A DNA stretch of 17,259 nucleotides from CAYOHG01 sp964465125 (GCA_964465125.1 CAYXIO010000072.1:1-17259); one strand, 5' to 3'; shown: positions 1 to 6,973, counted from the stretch's first letter. Translations and numbers: made by a program. Notes: generated by a model from the sequence alone, not told the origin.

Positions 1-77
1 GCAAGCCAGCCAAGTCGTCGGCGCCCACGCGAATCGAGAAGAAGAAGGCGGCACGTGCATCCGCCGGCCAGTCGTAA
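1..77 (+). CDS. rplO: Ribosomal protein L15 (uL15), C-terminal end only (partial)
   Basis: An open frame enters at the left edge (first whole codon at 3) and ends at TAA 75-77, 15 nt before secY. Its 24 visible residues are rich in Lys, Ala, Ser and Arg (KPAKSSAPTRIEKKKAARAS then AGQS), which resembles the basic, disordered tail found on some L15 proteins. The assignment rests mainly on position: rplO directly precedes secY in the spc operon of most bacteria. No L15 core motif is inside the window, so another short basic ribosomal protein, or a non-coding leader, cannot be excluded. Confidence 0.55.
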   Translation, partial: KPAKSSAPTRIEKKKAARASAGQS

Positions 78-92
78 CAGGGACGTTGCCTG

Positions 93-1469
93 ATGATTCG
101 CGCCTTTCTCAACGTGTTTCGCATTCCCGACCTTCGCAAGAAGGTGATGTTCACGCTCCTGATGCTCACGGTCTACCGCGTGGGCTTCTATGTCCCCCTG
201 CCGGGCATCGACCAGGAGAGCCTGGCGCGCAGCTTCCGCAATGCCGGCGGCGACGACGCCACCCAGCGCGCCGCCGACCTCTTCGCCATGTTCACCGGCG
301 GCGACCTGGGCCAGAGCACCATCTTCGGCCTGGGCATCATGCCCTACATCAGCGCCTCGATCATCCTGCAGATTCTCACCACCATCCTGCCGCCGCTCGA
401 GAAGCTGGCGAAGGAAGGCGAAGTCGGCCGGCGCAAGATCAGCGAGTACACGCGCTACAGCACCCTGCTGCTGTGCGTCATTCAGTCCGTCTTCTGGGTG
501 CGCTATCTCAACGCGAACGGGCTCGTCTACGCCGACTACACCGGCTCCATCGAATTCGCGATGATGGGCGTCTTCGGCCTGACCGTCGGCACGATGGTGC
601 TGATGTGGATCGGCGAGCAGATCGATGAGTACGGCCTCGGCAACGGCGTCAGCCTGATCATCATGGCCGGCATCCTCGCGCGGCTGCCCAACGTCTTCAT
701 CGAGATCGTCCAGAGTCTGAACATGCGCGGCAGCGTCAGCGGCGGCGCGATCGGGCCCGAAACCATCGTGTTTCTGATGGTGACATTCGTCGCGGTCGTA
801 GCCGGGTCGATTCTCATCACCCAGGCCCAGCGGCGCATTCCGATTCAGCAGGCCAAGCAGACTCGCGGGCGGCGCGTCGTCGGCGGCGCGCGGCATTACC
901 TGCCGCTGCGGATCAACCACGGCGGCGTCATGCCGATCATCTTCGCCAGCTCGTTCCTGCTGCTGCCGATGTGGATTTTCAACCTGCCCTACCGGGCCGG
1001 CTGGCCGCCGCAGTGGTTCTGGGCGTTCCTGTACGAGTCGTTCTACCCGGGCGAATTCATCTACGAATCGACCTACATCGCACTGGTATACCTGTTCGCG
1101 TACTTCTGGGTCTCGGTGCAGTTTCGGCCGCGCGAGCTCTCCGAGAACCTGCGCGACATGGGCAGCTTCATTCCGGGCCTGCGTCCGGGCAAGCGTACGG
1201 CCGACTACCTTGAGACCGTCATGGAGCGCATCACCTACGTGGGCGCGGGCTTCCTGGCCGTGATCGCCGTGATCCCCGCGGTCGTAGCGGTCTACCTCAA
1301 CGTCCCCTGGCGCATCTCGGCGTTCCTGGGCGGCACGGGCCTGCTGATCGTGGTGAGCGTGGCGCTTGATCTGGTCCAGCGGCTGGAAGCAAACCTCATC
1401 ATGCGGAACTACCAGGGGTTCCTGAGTTCCGAGGGCGGCGCCGGGCCGCGGGTCAAGGGACGACAATGA
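93..1469 (+). CDS. secY: Preprotein translocase subunit SecY
   Basis: SecY is the channel-forming subunit of the SecYEG translocon in the inner membrane; it passes unfolded proteins outward and opens sideways for membrane proteins. The 458-residue product has the usual family length (about 430-460) and roughly ten hydrophobic segments. Recognisable parts are the N-terminal amphipathic stretch and first helix (FRIPDLRKKVMFTLLMLTVY), the plug-side segment with GLGIMPYISASIILQ near residues 87-101, the EQIDEYGLGNGVSLIIMAGI region near 175-194, the cytosolic loop RRIPIQQAKQ followed by LPLRINHGGVMPIIFASS, and the late loop FRPRELSENLRDMGSFIPGLRPGKRT. The ATG at 93 has AGGGA at 79-83, 9 nt upstream. 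The stop overlaps the adk start as ATGA, so translation of the two is probably coupled. Very secure identification. Confidence 0.97.
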   Translation: MIRAFLNVFRIPDLRKKVMFTLLMLTVYRVGFYVPLPGIDQESLARSFRNAGGDDATQRAADLFAMFTGGDLGQSTIFGLGIMPYISASIILQILTTILPPLEKLAKEGEVGRRKISEYTRYSTLLLCVIQSVFWVRYLNANGLVYADYTGSIEFAMMGVFGLTVGTMVLMWIGEQIDEYGLGNGVSLIIMAGILARLPNVFIEIVQSLNMRGSVSGGAIGPETIVFLMVTFVAVVAGSILITQAQRRIPIQQAKQTRGRRVVGGARHYLPLRINHGGVMPIIFASSFLLLPMWIFNLPYRAGWPPQWFWAFLYESFYPGEFIYESTYIALVYLFAYFWVSVQFRPRELSENLRDMGSFIPGLRPGKRTADYLETVMERITYVGAGFLAVIAVIPAVVAVYLNVPWRISAFLGGTGLLIVVSVALDLVQRLEANLIMRNYQGFLSSEGGAGPRVKGRQ

Positions 1470-2137
1470 TCTCCGCGGCGCGACTGGTGTTTCTGGGCCC
1501 TCCGGGCAGCGGAAAAGGCACACAATCGCGTCGCATGCAGGAGTTGTTCGGCATCCCCGCCCTTTCGAGCGGGGACACGCTGCGCGGCGAGGTGGCGCGC
1601 GGCAGCGACGTGGGCCGCCGCGCGCGGCGGTACATGGAATCGGGCGGGCTGGTCCCCGACGAGGTGATTACCCAGGTCATGATGGCCGGCATCGACGCCC
1701 TGCCGTCCGGATCGGGGTTCATCCTCGACGGCTTCCCCCGCACCGCTCCGCAGGCCGACGCCTTGAGCAGCGGGCTGGTCGGCGGCCGCGGCGAGCTGAA
1801 CGCGGTGATCGACTTTCTGTTGGACGACGCGGAGATCGTCCGAAGGATTGTTCCCCGCCGCGTTTGCGAGAAATGCGGACAGATGTATAATGTGGAATTC
1901 CTGCCGCCTCGGGTCGCCGACGTCTGCGACCGCTGCGGCGGAAAGCTGATTCGCCGGCCTGACGACCGCGAGGACGTCGTGCGGACGCGGATCGCGACCT
2001 ACCGAGCGCAGACCGCCCCGCTGATCGCGTATTACGAGCAGCGCGGGTTGCTCCGCAAGGTGAGCGCGGCGGCCGGCGCCGGGACCGTCGAATCGGCCGT
2101 GAGCGAGATCATTCAGTCGATCGGAACGCAGGGGTGA
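1466..2137 (+). CDS. adk: Adenylate kinase, zinc-LID form
   Basis: Adenylate kinase interconverts ATP plus AMP and two ADP in the cytoplasm. The 223-residue product is the long-LID form (about 215-225). Visible motifs are the P-loop GPPGSGKGT (11-19), the AMP-binding segment SSGDTLR, the DGFPRT motif near 90-95, and a LID domain with two cysteine pairs (CEKC and CDRC, roughly residues 133-156) that form the structural zinc site known from Gram-positive and many other bacterial enzymes. The RPDDREDVVRTRIATY stretch carries the conserved arginines. Its ATG lies inside the secY stop region (ATGA) and its own stop overlaps the next start as GTGA, so secY, adk and map form a coupled run. This is a standard spc-operon position. 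Confidence 0.97.
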   Translation: MISAARLVFLGPPGSGKGTQSRRMQELFGIPALSSGDTLRGEVARGSDVGRRARRYMESGGLVPDEVITQVMMAGIDALPSGSGFILDGFPRTAPQADALSSGLVGGRGELNAVIDFLLDDAEIVRRIVPRRVCEKCGQMYNVEFLPPRVADVCDRCGGKLIRRPDDREDVVRTRIATYRAQTAPLIAYYEQRGLLRKVSAAAGAGTVESAVSEIIQSIGTQG

Positions 2138-2931
2138 GCTTGGTTGCGGGTCGCATAACGCTCAAGTCGCCGCGCGAGATCGAGTTGATGCGGGCGGCCG
2201 GCCGCCTGGTGTGCCGGATTCTGGACGCGCTGGAAGGCCTGGCCCGTCCAGGCGCGACGACGACGGAGTTAAACGCCGTCGCGGATCAGATGATCCGTGA
2301 CGCGGGCGGAACGGCCTTGTTCCTGGGCGTGGTGAATCCACAAGCCCGCTTTCCGTTTCCGGCGAGCATCTGCTCGTCGGTGAACGAGGAAGTGGTGCAC
2401 GGGATTCCGGACGACCGGCCGCTCAAGCCCGGGGACATTGTGAGCGTTGATGTCGGTGTGCGGCTGAAGGGTTACTGCGGTGATTCGGCCCGCACGTTCG
2501 CGGTCAGCGGGGCCAGCCGCGAGGCGCTCAAGCTGCTTGCGGTGACGCGCGAGTCGCTGGAAGTCGCGATTCGCGGAATCCGGCCGCACGAGCGCTGGAG
2601 CGGCGTGGCGCGGCAGGTGCAGCGGTACATCGAGGAGCACCAGCTCGGCGTGGTGCGGGAGTTCGTCGGGCACGGCATCGGCCGCGAGATGCACGAGGAG
2701 CCGAAGGTCCCGAACTACGTCGAGCGCGGCAATCGCGGGTCGGACTTTCAGCTCGTCCCCGGCATGACGCTGGCGATCGAGCCGATGGTGACCGCGGGCC
2801 GGCCGGAAGTGGAGTTTCGCGACGCGTCGCGCTGGACGGTGGTCACGAAGGACCGCTCGCTGGCGGCGCATTTTGAGCACACCGTCGCGGTGACCGAGAC
2901 CGGGGCGGAGGTGTTGACGGACGGTCGCTGA
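2134..2931 (+). CDS. map: Methionine aminopeptidase, type I
   Basis: This metalloprotease removes the initiator methionine from nascent cytosolic proteins. All five metal ligands of the family are visible: D106 (SVDVG), D117 (CGDSART), H180 (GHGIG), E216 (AIEPM) and E248 (HFEHT). The D106-D117 and D117-H180 spacings equal those of the E. coli enzyme (D97, D108, H171). At 265 residues it has ordinary type I length without the SH3-like or zinc-finger N-terminal extension. The GTG start at 2134 overlaps the adk stop (GTGA); a TTG two codons later (2140) is the only close alternative. It is followed 45 nt downstream by rpmJ, with no infA in between. Confidence 0.96.
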   Translation: MSLVAGRITLKSPREIELMRAAGRLVCRILDALEGLARPGATTTELNAVADQMIRDAGGTALFLGVVNPQARFPFPASICSSVNEEVVHGIPDDRPLKPGDIVSVDVGVRLKGYCGDSARTFAVSGASREALKLLAVTRESLEVAIRGIRPHERWSGVARQVQRYIEEHQLGVVREFVGHGIGREMHEEPKVPNYVERGNRGSDFQLVPGMTLAIEPMVTAGRPEVEFRDASRWTVVTKDRSLAAHFEHTVAVTETGAEVLTDGR

Positions 2932-2976
2932 CGGCAGCGGACCGCGCGTTGGGAGCAAGGCACAGGACGTTGCGCT

Positions 2977-3093
2977 ATGAAAGTCCGTAGCAGCGTGAAG
3001 CGGATTTGTGAGAACTGCAAGATCATCCGACGCCGCGGCGTGGTGCGCGTGATTTGCCGCGCGAACCCCAAGCACAAGCAGCGTCAAGGGTAA
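2977..3093 (+). CDS. rpmJ: Ribosomal protein L36 (bL36), zinc-binding form
   Basis: This 38-residue protein of the large ribosomal subunit reads MKVRSSVKRICENCKIIRRR and continues to NPKHKQRQG. Cys11, Cys14, Cys27 and His33 form the C-x2-C, C, H zinc ribbon of the C+ type of L36. Length and position (before rpsM) match the family exactly. CAGGACG at 2963-2969 can serve as ribosome binding site about 8 nt before the ATG. It heads the alpha-operon part of the cluster. Small size makes it easy to miss, but the motif is unambiguous. Confidence 0.95.
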   Translation: MKVRSSVKRICENCKIIRRRGVVRVICRANPKHKQRQG

Positions 3094-3112
3094 GGCAGCG
3101 AGGAGCGGGCAT

Positions 3113-3496
3113 ATGCCGCGTATCTCCGGTATCGACCTTCCGAACGACAAGCGGATCGACGTGGCGCTGACGCGCCTGTACGGCATCGGTCCGCACCTGG
3201 CCCGCCAGATTCTGGCCGAAGCCGACATCGACGCGTCGATTCGGGGCGGCAAGCTGACCGAGGACCAGGTCAGCCGCATCGCCGGCATCATCGAGAACAA
3301 GTACGTCGTGGAAGGTCAGCTCCGCCGGCAGGTTCAGCAGAACATCGCCCGGCTGCGCGAGATCCGCTGCTACCGCGGGCTTCGGCACATGCGCGGGCTG
3401 CCGGTCCGCGGGCAGCGCACACGAACCAACGCGCGCACCCGCAAGGGCCCGCGCAAGACGGTCGCCGGCAAGAAGAGCGTCAAGGAAATGCGGTAA
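3113..3496 (+). CDS. rpsM: Ribosomal protein S13 (uS13)
   Basis: S13 sits in the head of the 30S subunit, contacting P-site tRNA through its tail and the 50S subunit through bridges. The 127-residue product shows the conserved N-terminus MPRISGIDLPNDKRIDVALTRLYGIG, the helix-two-turns-helix region around GIGPHLARQIL, and the C-terminal RGLRHMRGLPVRGQRTRTNARTRKGPRKT signature that reaches the tRNA. Length is typical (about 118-127). An AGGAG at 3101-3105 precedes the ATG by 7 nt. It lies 19 nt after rpmJ and 18 nt before rpsK in the standard alpha-operon order. Confidence 0.97.
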   Translation: MPRISGIDLPNDKRIDVALTRLYGIGPHLARQILAEADIDASIRGGKLTEDQVSRIAGIIENKYVVEGQLRRQVQQNIARLREIRCYRGLRHMRGLPVRGQRTRTNARTRKGPRKTVAGKKSVKEMR

Positions 3497-3514
3497 TCGC
3501 GAGGAGCCGAGTAC

Positions 3515-3919
3515 GTGGCCAAACCTGCTGGAAAGCGACGCACGCGACGCAACGTGGCCCGTGGCATCGTCCACATCAAGGCCACGTTCAACAATACGAT
3601 CGTCACCATTACGGACATGAGCGGCGAGACGCTCTGCTGGGCGTCGGCCGGATCGGTCCCCATGGGCGGCGGCGAGAAGAAATACACCGGCGCGCGCAAG
3701 AGCACGCCCTTCGCCGCGCAGCGCGCCGCGCAGTTCGCGGCCCACGAAGCCCGCAAGTACGGGCTGGCGGAGGTCGAGGTGCGGGTCAAGGGCCCCGGCG
3801 CCGGCCGCGAGTCGGCGATCACGGCGCTGCAATCCGCCGGCCTGCGAATCCACTCGATTGAAGACGTCACACCCATCCCCCACAACGGATGTCGCCCGCG
3901 CAAGAAGCGGAGGGTCTAA
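3515..3919 (+). CDS. rpsK: Ribosomal protein S11 (uS11)
   Basis: S11 is a 30S platform protein lining the mRNA exit path with S7 and S18. The 134-residue product contains the family core: GIVHIKATFNNTIVTITDMSG, WASAGSVPMGG, RKSTPFAAQRAA, VRVKGPGAGRESAI, and the C-terminal DVTPIPHNGCRPRKKRRV, which includes the conserved Asn-Gly that is isomerised to isoaspartate in some species. The GTG start at 3515 is set by GAGGAG at 3501-3506, about 8 nt upstream, and gives the usual MAKP-like N-terminus. The basic N-terminal tail is short. Standard neighbour order between rpsM and rpsD. Confidence 0.97.
   Translation: MAKPAGKRRTRRNVARGIVHIKATFNNTIVTITDMSGETLCWASAGSVPMGGGEKKYTGARKSTPFAAQRAAQFAAHEARKYGLAEVEVRVKGPGAGRESAITALQSAGLRIHSIEDVTPIPHNGCRPRKKRRV
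3909..3914 (+). promoter_or_regulatory. Ribosome binding site deciding the rpsD start
   Basis: GGAGGG inside the last codons of rpsK is 10 nt from ATG 3925. It lies downstream of the competing ATG at 3889 and so cannot serve it, which together with the family N-terminus fixes the shorter S4. Confidence 0.75.
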
Positions 3920-3924
3920 CGCAC

Positions 3925-4557
3925 ATGGGACGCATGCTCGGATCAGTCTGCCGAACCTGCCGGCGCGAGGGCATCAAGCTGATGCTCAAGGGCATTCGCT
4001 GCGAAACCGCGAAGTGCCCGATGGAACGGGAATACGCCAAGAACCCGCCCGGGATGCACCCCTGGCGGCGCGGCAAGATGTCGGAATACGGCGTTCGTCT
4101 GCGCGAGAAGCAGAAGGTGAAGCGCTATTACGGGCTGCTCGAGCGCCAGTTCCAGCGCGTCTTCGCGCTGGCGGAACGCTCGCTCGACAACACCGGCGTC
4201 GCCCTGCTGCGCCTGCTGGAGCGCCGCCTCGACAACGCCGTCTTCAAATCCGGCTTCGCCGGCTCGCGCCGCATGGCCCGCCAGATGATCGCCCACGGGC
4301 ACATCAAGGTGAACGGCCGGCGGCTGGATCGGCCCGGCTACCTGGTTCGGGCGGGCGACAAGATCGCGGTCCACTCGCGCGAGCGGGCCCAGCGGATTGC
4401 CACCCTCGCGCTTACCGACGAAGGCGCGCGGCCCCCGCAGGCCTGGCTTCAGGTCGACACCAAGAAGCTCGAAGCGCTCGTGGCGACGCTGCCCACCCGC
4501 GATGACGTCCAGATTCCGGTCGAAGAGCAGCTCATCGTCGAGTTCTGCTCGCGCTAG
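3925..4557 (+). CDS. rpsD: Ribosomal protein S4 (uS4), zinc-finger form
   Basis: S4 is a primary 16S rRNA-binding protein that nucleates 30S assembly; in several bacteria it also represses its own operon, but I see no specific leader structure here to support that. I place the start at ATG 3925, giving 210 residues that begin MGRMLGSVCRTCRREGIKLM as the family does. GGAGGG at 3909-3914 lies 10 nt upstream. An in-frame ATG at 3889 would add 12 residues encoded by the end of rpsK and is unlikely. Cys9, Cys12, Cys26 and Cys31 (CRTC and CETAKC) make the N-terminal zinc site of C+ type S4. The S4 RNA-binding domain follows near residues 95-150 (LERRLDNAVF, SRRMARQMIAHGHIKVNGRR). Confidence 0.96.
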   Translation: MGRMLGSVCRTCRREGIKLMLKGIRCETAKCPMEREYAKNPPGMHPWRRGKMSEYGVRLREKQKVKRYYGLLERQFQRVFALAERSLDNTGVALLRLLERRLDNAVFKSGFAGSRRMARQMIAHGHIKVNGRRLDRPGYLVRAGDKIAVHSRERAQRIATLALTDEGARPPQAWLQVDTKKLEALVATLPTRDDVQIPVEEQLIVEFCSR

Positions 4558-4609
4558 GCGCCGCTTGCGAGAACGATCCCGTCCTGTAGAGGTCTGAGCG
4601 AGGAAGATC

Positions 4610-5596
4610 ATGCGGATTCGATGGCGAGGCCTGGAACTTCCGACGCGCGTCATTCGCGACGACACCGTCAGCACCGACAAATACGGCCGCTTCGTGGTCG
4701 AGCCGTTCGAGCGCGGCTTCGGAACCACCGTCGGCAACAGCCTGCGGCGCATTCTGCTTTCGAGCATCGAAGGCTCGGCCGTGACGCACGCCCGCATCGC
4801 CGGCGCCGATCACGAATTCAGCTCGCTGCCCGGCGTGCTGGAAGACGTCACCGACATCATTCTGAACGTCAAGACCCTGGTCGTGCACAATGACAACGAG
4901 ACCCCCGGGCGGCTCCGCGTCGAGCGGCGCAAGAGCGGCCCGATCCGCGCGGGCGACTTCGTCTGCGACGCCGGCCTGGTCGTCTTCAACCCCGACCACC
5001 ACGTCGCCACGCTCACCGACGACGTCGCCTTCTCGGCCGAGCTGACCGTCGCGCGCGGCCGCGGCTTCGTGCCCGCGCTTGAACACATCGACGAGAACAC
5101 CGAGCTGGGCATCATCGCGGTCGACTCGCTTTTCTCCCCGGTCACGCGCGTCCGCTACCGCACCGAGGAGACGCGCGTCGGCCAGAAGACCAACTACGAC
5201 CGGCTGGTGCTGGAAGTCTGGACGAAGGGGACGATCCGCCCGGAAGAGGCGCTGGTGGAGGCTGCCAAGATTCTTCGCAAGCACCTCAACCCCTTCGTGC
5301 AGTACTTCGAGCTCGGCGAGCAATATGTCGCCAGCGACGTCGGCGACGAGTCCGCCCCGCCGCCCATGGACGAGGCGCTCCGCCGCAAGCTCGAACTGCC
5401 GCTCTCCTCGCTCAACCTGGGCGTGCGGGCCAGCAACTGCCTCGAGGCGGCCAAGATCACCACCGTGGGCGAGCTGGTCGTGATGGATGAGACCCAACTG
5501 CTCGAGCTGCGCAGCTTTGGAAAGACCTCGCTCGACGAGGTCAAGGTGAAACTGACCGAAATCGGCCTCTCGCTGGGTCTGCGGCTCCAGAGCTGA
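4610..5596 (+). CDS. rpoA: DNA-directed RNA polymerase alpha subunit
   Basis: The alpha subunit dimerises to start RNA polymerase assembly and contacts upstream promoter DNA and activators. The 328-residue product has normal length. The N-terminal domain contains YGRFVVEPFERGFGTTVGNSLRRILLSSIEG (about 25-55), the dimerisation helix and signature of the family, and the insert domain around residues 70-170. After a short acidic linker (GDESAPPPMDEALRRK) the C-terminal domain follows from about residue 262: LPLSSLNLGVRASNCLEAAKI, then the helix-hairpin-helix LLELRSFGKTSLDEVKVKL that contains the DNA and activator contacts. AGGA at 4601-4604 is 5 nt before the ATG. Position between rpsD and rplQ is canonical. 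Confidence 0.97.
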   Translation: MRIRWRGLELPTRVIRDDTVSTDKYGRFVVEPFERGFGTTVGNSLRRILLSSIEGSAVTHARIAGADHEFSSLPGVLEDVTDIILNVKTLVVHNDNETPGRLRVERRKSGPIRAGDFVCDAGLVVFNPDHHVATLTDDVAFSAELTVARGRGFVPALEHIDENTELGIIAVDSLFSPVTRVRYRTEETRVGQKTNYDRLVLEVWTKGTIRPEEALVEAAKILRKHLNPFVQYFELGEQYVASDVGDESAPPPMDEALRRKLELPLSSLNLGVRASNCLEAAKITTVGELVVMDETQLLELRSFGKTSLDEVKVKLTEIGLSLGLRLQS

Positions 5597-5652
5597 TGGA
5601 CCTCAGCCGCCTGTGCGACGAGTTTGCCTTGGAACGCGAAGGAACCTGAGTC

Positions 5653-6306
5653 ATGCGACACGCCGTAGCCGGACGAAAGCTGAACCGCACCGCGAGCCAC
5701 CGCGTCGCACTGCGCCGCAACCTCGTGCAGAGTCTGATCGAGCACGGCCAGATTCGCACGACGCTCATCAAGGCCCGCGAAGTGCGCGCGTTCGCCGAGA
5801 AGCTGGTCTCGCTCGGCCTCGACGGAAGCCTCGCGGCGCGGCAGCGCGCCATCGCGCTGCTGGGCGACCGCGCCATCATCCCGGCGGCCAATCGCGGCGA
5901 ATACGATCGCATGAGCGACGCCAAGCGGGACAAGGTCCTGCGCTCGCGCTCCGGGCGACGCTATCGCGCGTCGACCACGCGGCCGGGCGTGCCGTTCACC
6001 GCCGACTCCGTGATTCACAAGCTTTTCGCCGAACTCGCCCCGCAGATGAAGAAGCGCAATGAAGCGCGCGGCTGCTGCGGAGGGTACACGCGGATCATCA
6101 AGACGGCTCAGCGGCGGCTGGGCGACGCGGGCGAGCTGGCCATCCTCCGCTGGGTCACCGCCGACGACAAGCCGCGCGGCAAGGGCGCCGACAAGACCGA
6201 GCGCAAGCGCAAGGCGCGCATCCGCTACGCGGCGTACGCCGGCAAGCCCGTGCCGCGCCGCGGCCGCTCGTCCAAGCGGGAGGCTGCGTCGAAGGACGCG
6301 AGCTGA
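5653..6306 (+). CDS. rplQ: Ribosomal protein L17 (bL17) with central insertion and basic tail
   Basis: L17 is a 50S protein near the polypeptide exit tunnel. The family core is clear at both ends of the domain: MRHAVAGRKLNRTASHRVAL at 1-20, IRTTLIKAREVRAFAEKLVSL at 34-54, and after a break KLFAELAPQM (123-132) and GGYTRIIKTAQRRLGDAGELAILRWV (143-168). At 217 residues it is much longer than the roughly 120-residue E. coli protein. Compared from memory with E. coli L17, about 45 extra residues (roughly 74-118, including RSRSGRRYRASTTRPGVPFT) sit between the helix after LAARQRAIALL and the KLF motif, and about 45 extra Lys/Arg-rich residues form the tail. The insertion is basic, so rRNA contact is a reasonable inference. 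The gene starts 56 nt after rpoA. Confidence 0.94.
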   Translation: MRHAVAGRKLNRTASHRVALRRNLVQSLIEHGQIRTTLIKAREVRAFAEKLVSLGLDGSLAARQRAIALLGDRAIIPAANRGEYDRMSDAKRDKVLRSRSGRRYRASTTRPGVPFTADSVIHKLFAELAPQMKKRNEARGCCGGYTRIIKTAQRRLGDAGELAILRWVTADDKPRGKGADKTERKRKARIRYAAYAGKPVPRRGRSSKREAASKDAS

Positions 6307-6312
6307 GGCAGC

Positions 6313-6729
6313 ATGTCGGCTTCAGAGTCGATCTTTTCGCGCATCATCCGGGGCGAAATCCCCAGTCAAAAGGTGTACGAAGACGCCGCCGTCTTCGCCT
6401 TTCTCGACATCAACCCGCTCTCGGACGGGCATACGCTGGTCGTTCCCAAGCGGCAGGCCGAGCGGCTCGATCAGCTCTCCGCCGGCGAACTGGCCGACCT
6501 CGCCCGGGCGATCGGCGCGCTCGCTCCGCGGATTCTGCGCGCCGTCGGCGCGACGGACTACAACCTTCTGCAAAACAACGGGCCGGCCGCCGGACAGGTC
6601 GTGCCGCACGTCCATTTCCACATCATCCCGCGGCGTCCTGGGGACGGGCTCGGCTACCGCTGGAACGTGCAGGCGCGAACGCCGGCGGAGTTAGCGGCCC
6701 TCGCGGCCAGGATCATTCAGACCGGATGA
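6313..6729 (+). CDS. HIT-family (histidine triad) nucleotide-binding hydrolase
   Basis: Small HIT proteins of the Hint branch hydrolyse AMP-lysine, AMP-amide and related nucleoside phosphoramidates in the cytoplasm. The 138-residue product has Hint length and layout: SIFSRIIRGEIPSQKVYED at the start, FLDINPLSDGHTLVVPKRQ in the middle, and the triad HVHFHIIPR with His99, His101 and His103. NLLQNNGPAAGQ upstream of the triad is the usual Hint loop. The start lies 6 nt after the rplQ stop, and GAGG at 6304-6307 overlaps that stop, so it is probably co-transcribed and perhaps coupled with rplQ. The cellular substrate cannot be read from sequence. A link between the ribosomal operon and clearing aminoacyl-AMP by-products is only a guess from position. 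Confidence 0.93.
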   Translation: MSASESIFSRIIRGEIPSQKVYEDAAVFAFLDINPLSDGHTLVVPKRQAERLDQLSAGELADLARAIGALAPRILRAVGATDYNLLQNNGPAAGQVVPHVHFHIIPRRPGDGLGYRWNVQARTPAELAALAARIIQTG

Positions 6730-6733
6730 ATCT

Positions 6734-6799
6734 CGCGTCGCGGCGGGCCGCCGCTTGCCGTCCGCAACGGTCCGACGCGTTCGAGTTCGCCGCGACGCG
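6734..6799. repeat. Perfect 12-bp inverted repeat between HIT gene and tRNA promoter
   Basis: CGCGTCGCGGCG at 6734-6745 is the exact reverse complement of CGCCGCGACGCG at 6788-6799, separated by 42 nt. The right arm ends one base before the -35 hexamer of the tRNA-Ala promoter. It could form a large stem in the read-through transcript from the ribosomal operon, or be a protein-binding pair. GACGCGTT also occurs twice 20 nt apart (6774-6781 and 6794-6801). In GC-rich DNA some of this may be chance. Confidence 0.5.
6740..6754 (+). terminator. Candidate hairpin at the end of the ribosomal operon
   Basis: GCGGCG (6740-6745), loop GGC, CGCCGC (6749-6754) forms a 6-bp all-GC hairpin 10 nt after the HIT stop codon. 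Only two T residues follow, so it is not a textbook intrinsic terminator. It is nested in a larger inverted repeat (arms 6734-6745 and 6788-6799) that would compete with it. Confidence 0.35.
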
Positions 6800-6827
6800 T
6801 TGTCAGACGGTGCGATTGTTCTATAAT
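6800..6827 (+). promoter_or_regulatory. Sigma70-type promoter for tRNA-Ala
   Basis: A -35 box TTGTCA (6800-6805), a 16-nt spacer and a perfect -10 box TATAAT (6822-6827) predict a start near 6834, about 5 nt before the mature tRNA 5' end. The AT-rich boxes stand out against the GC-rich background. This is the best promoter match in the window. Confidence 0.8.
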
Positions 6828-6838
6828 GCCGCGTGCTT

Positions 6839-6911
<73 letters not shown>

Positions 6912-6973
6912 GTTTCACCGCTCGGCAGCGTCTCGGCCGTCGCGTCGGCTCTTCGCGGGGCCGTGTGTAGAGT

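Noticed and set aside
2269..3300. A long minus-strand open frame across map, rpmJ and rpsM
   Set aside because: It runs antisense through three certain genes; the translation is low-complexity Arg/His/Ala-rich. The same reasoning removes the minus-strand frames at 3023-3883, 3943-4797, 4532-5497 and 5194-6018.
3889..3924. Longer S4 starting at ATG 3889
   Set aside because: The extra 12 residues overlap the rpsK end and do not resemble S4, while ATG 3925 has a good ribosome site and the family N-terminus.
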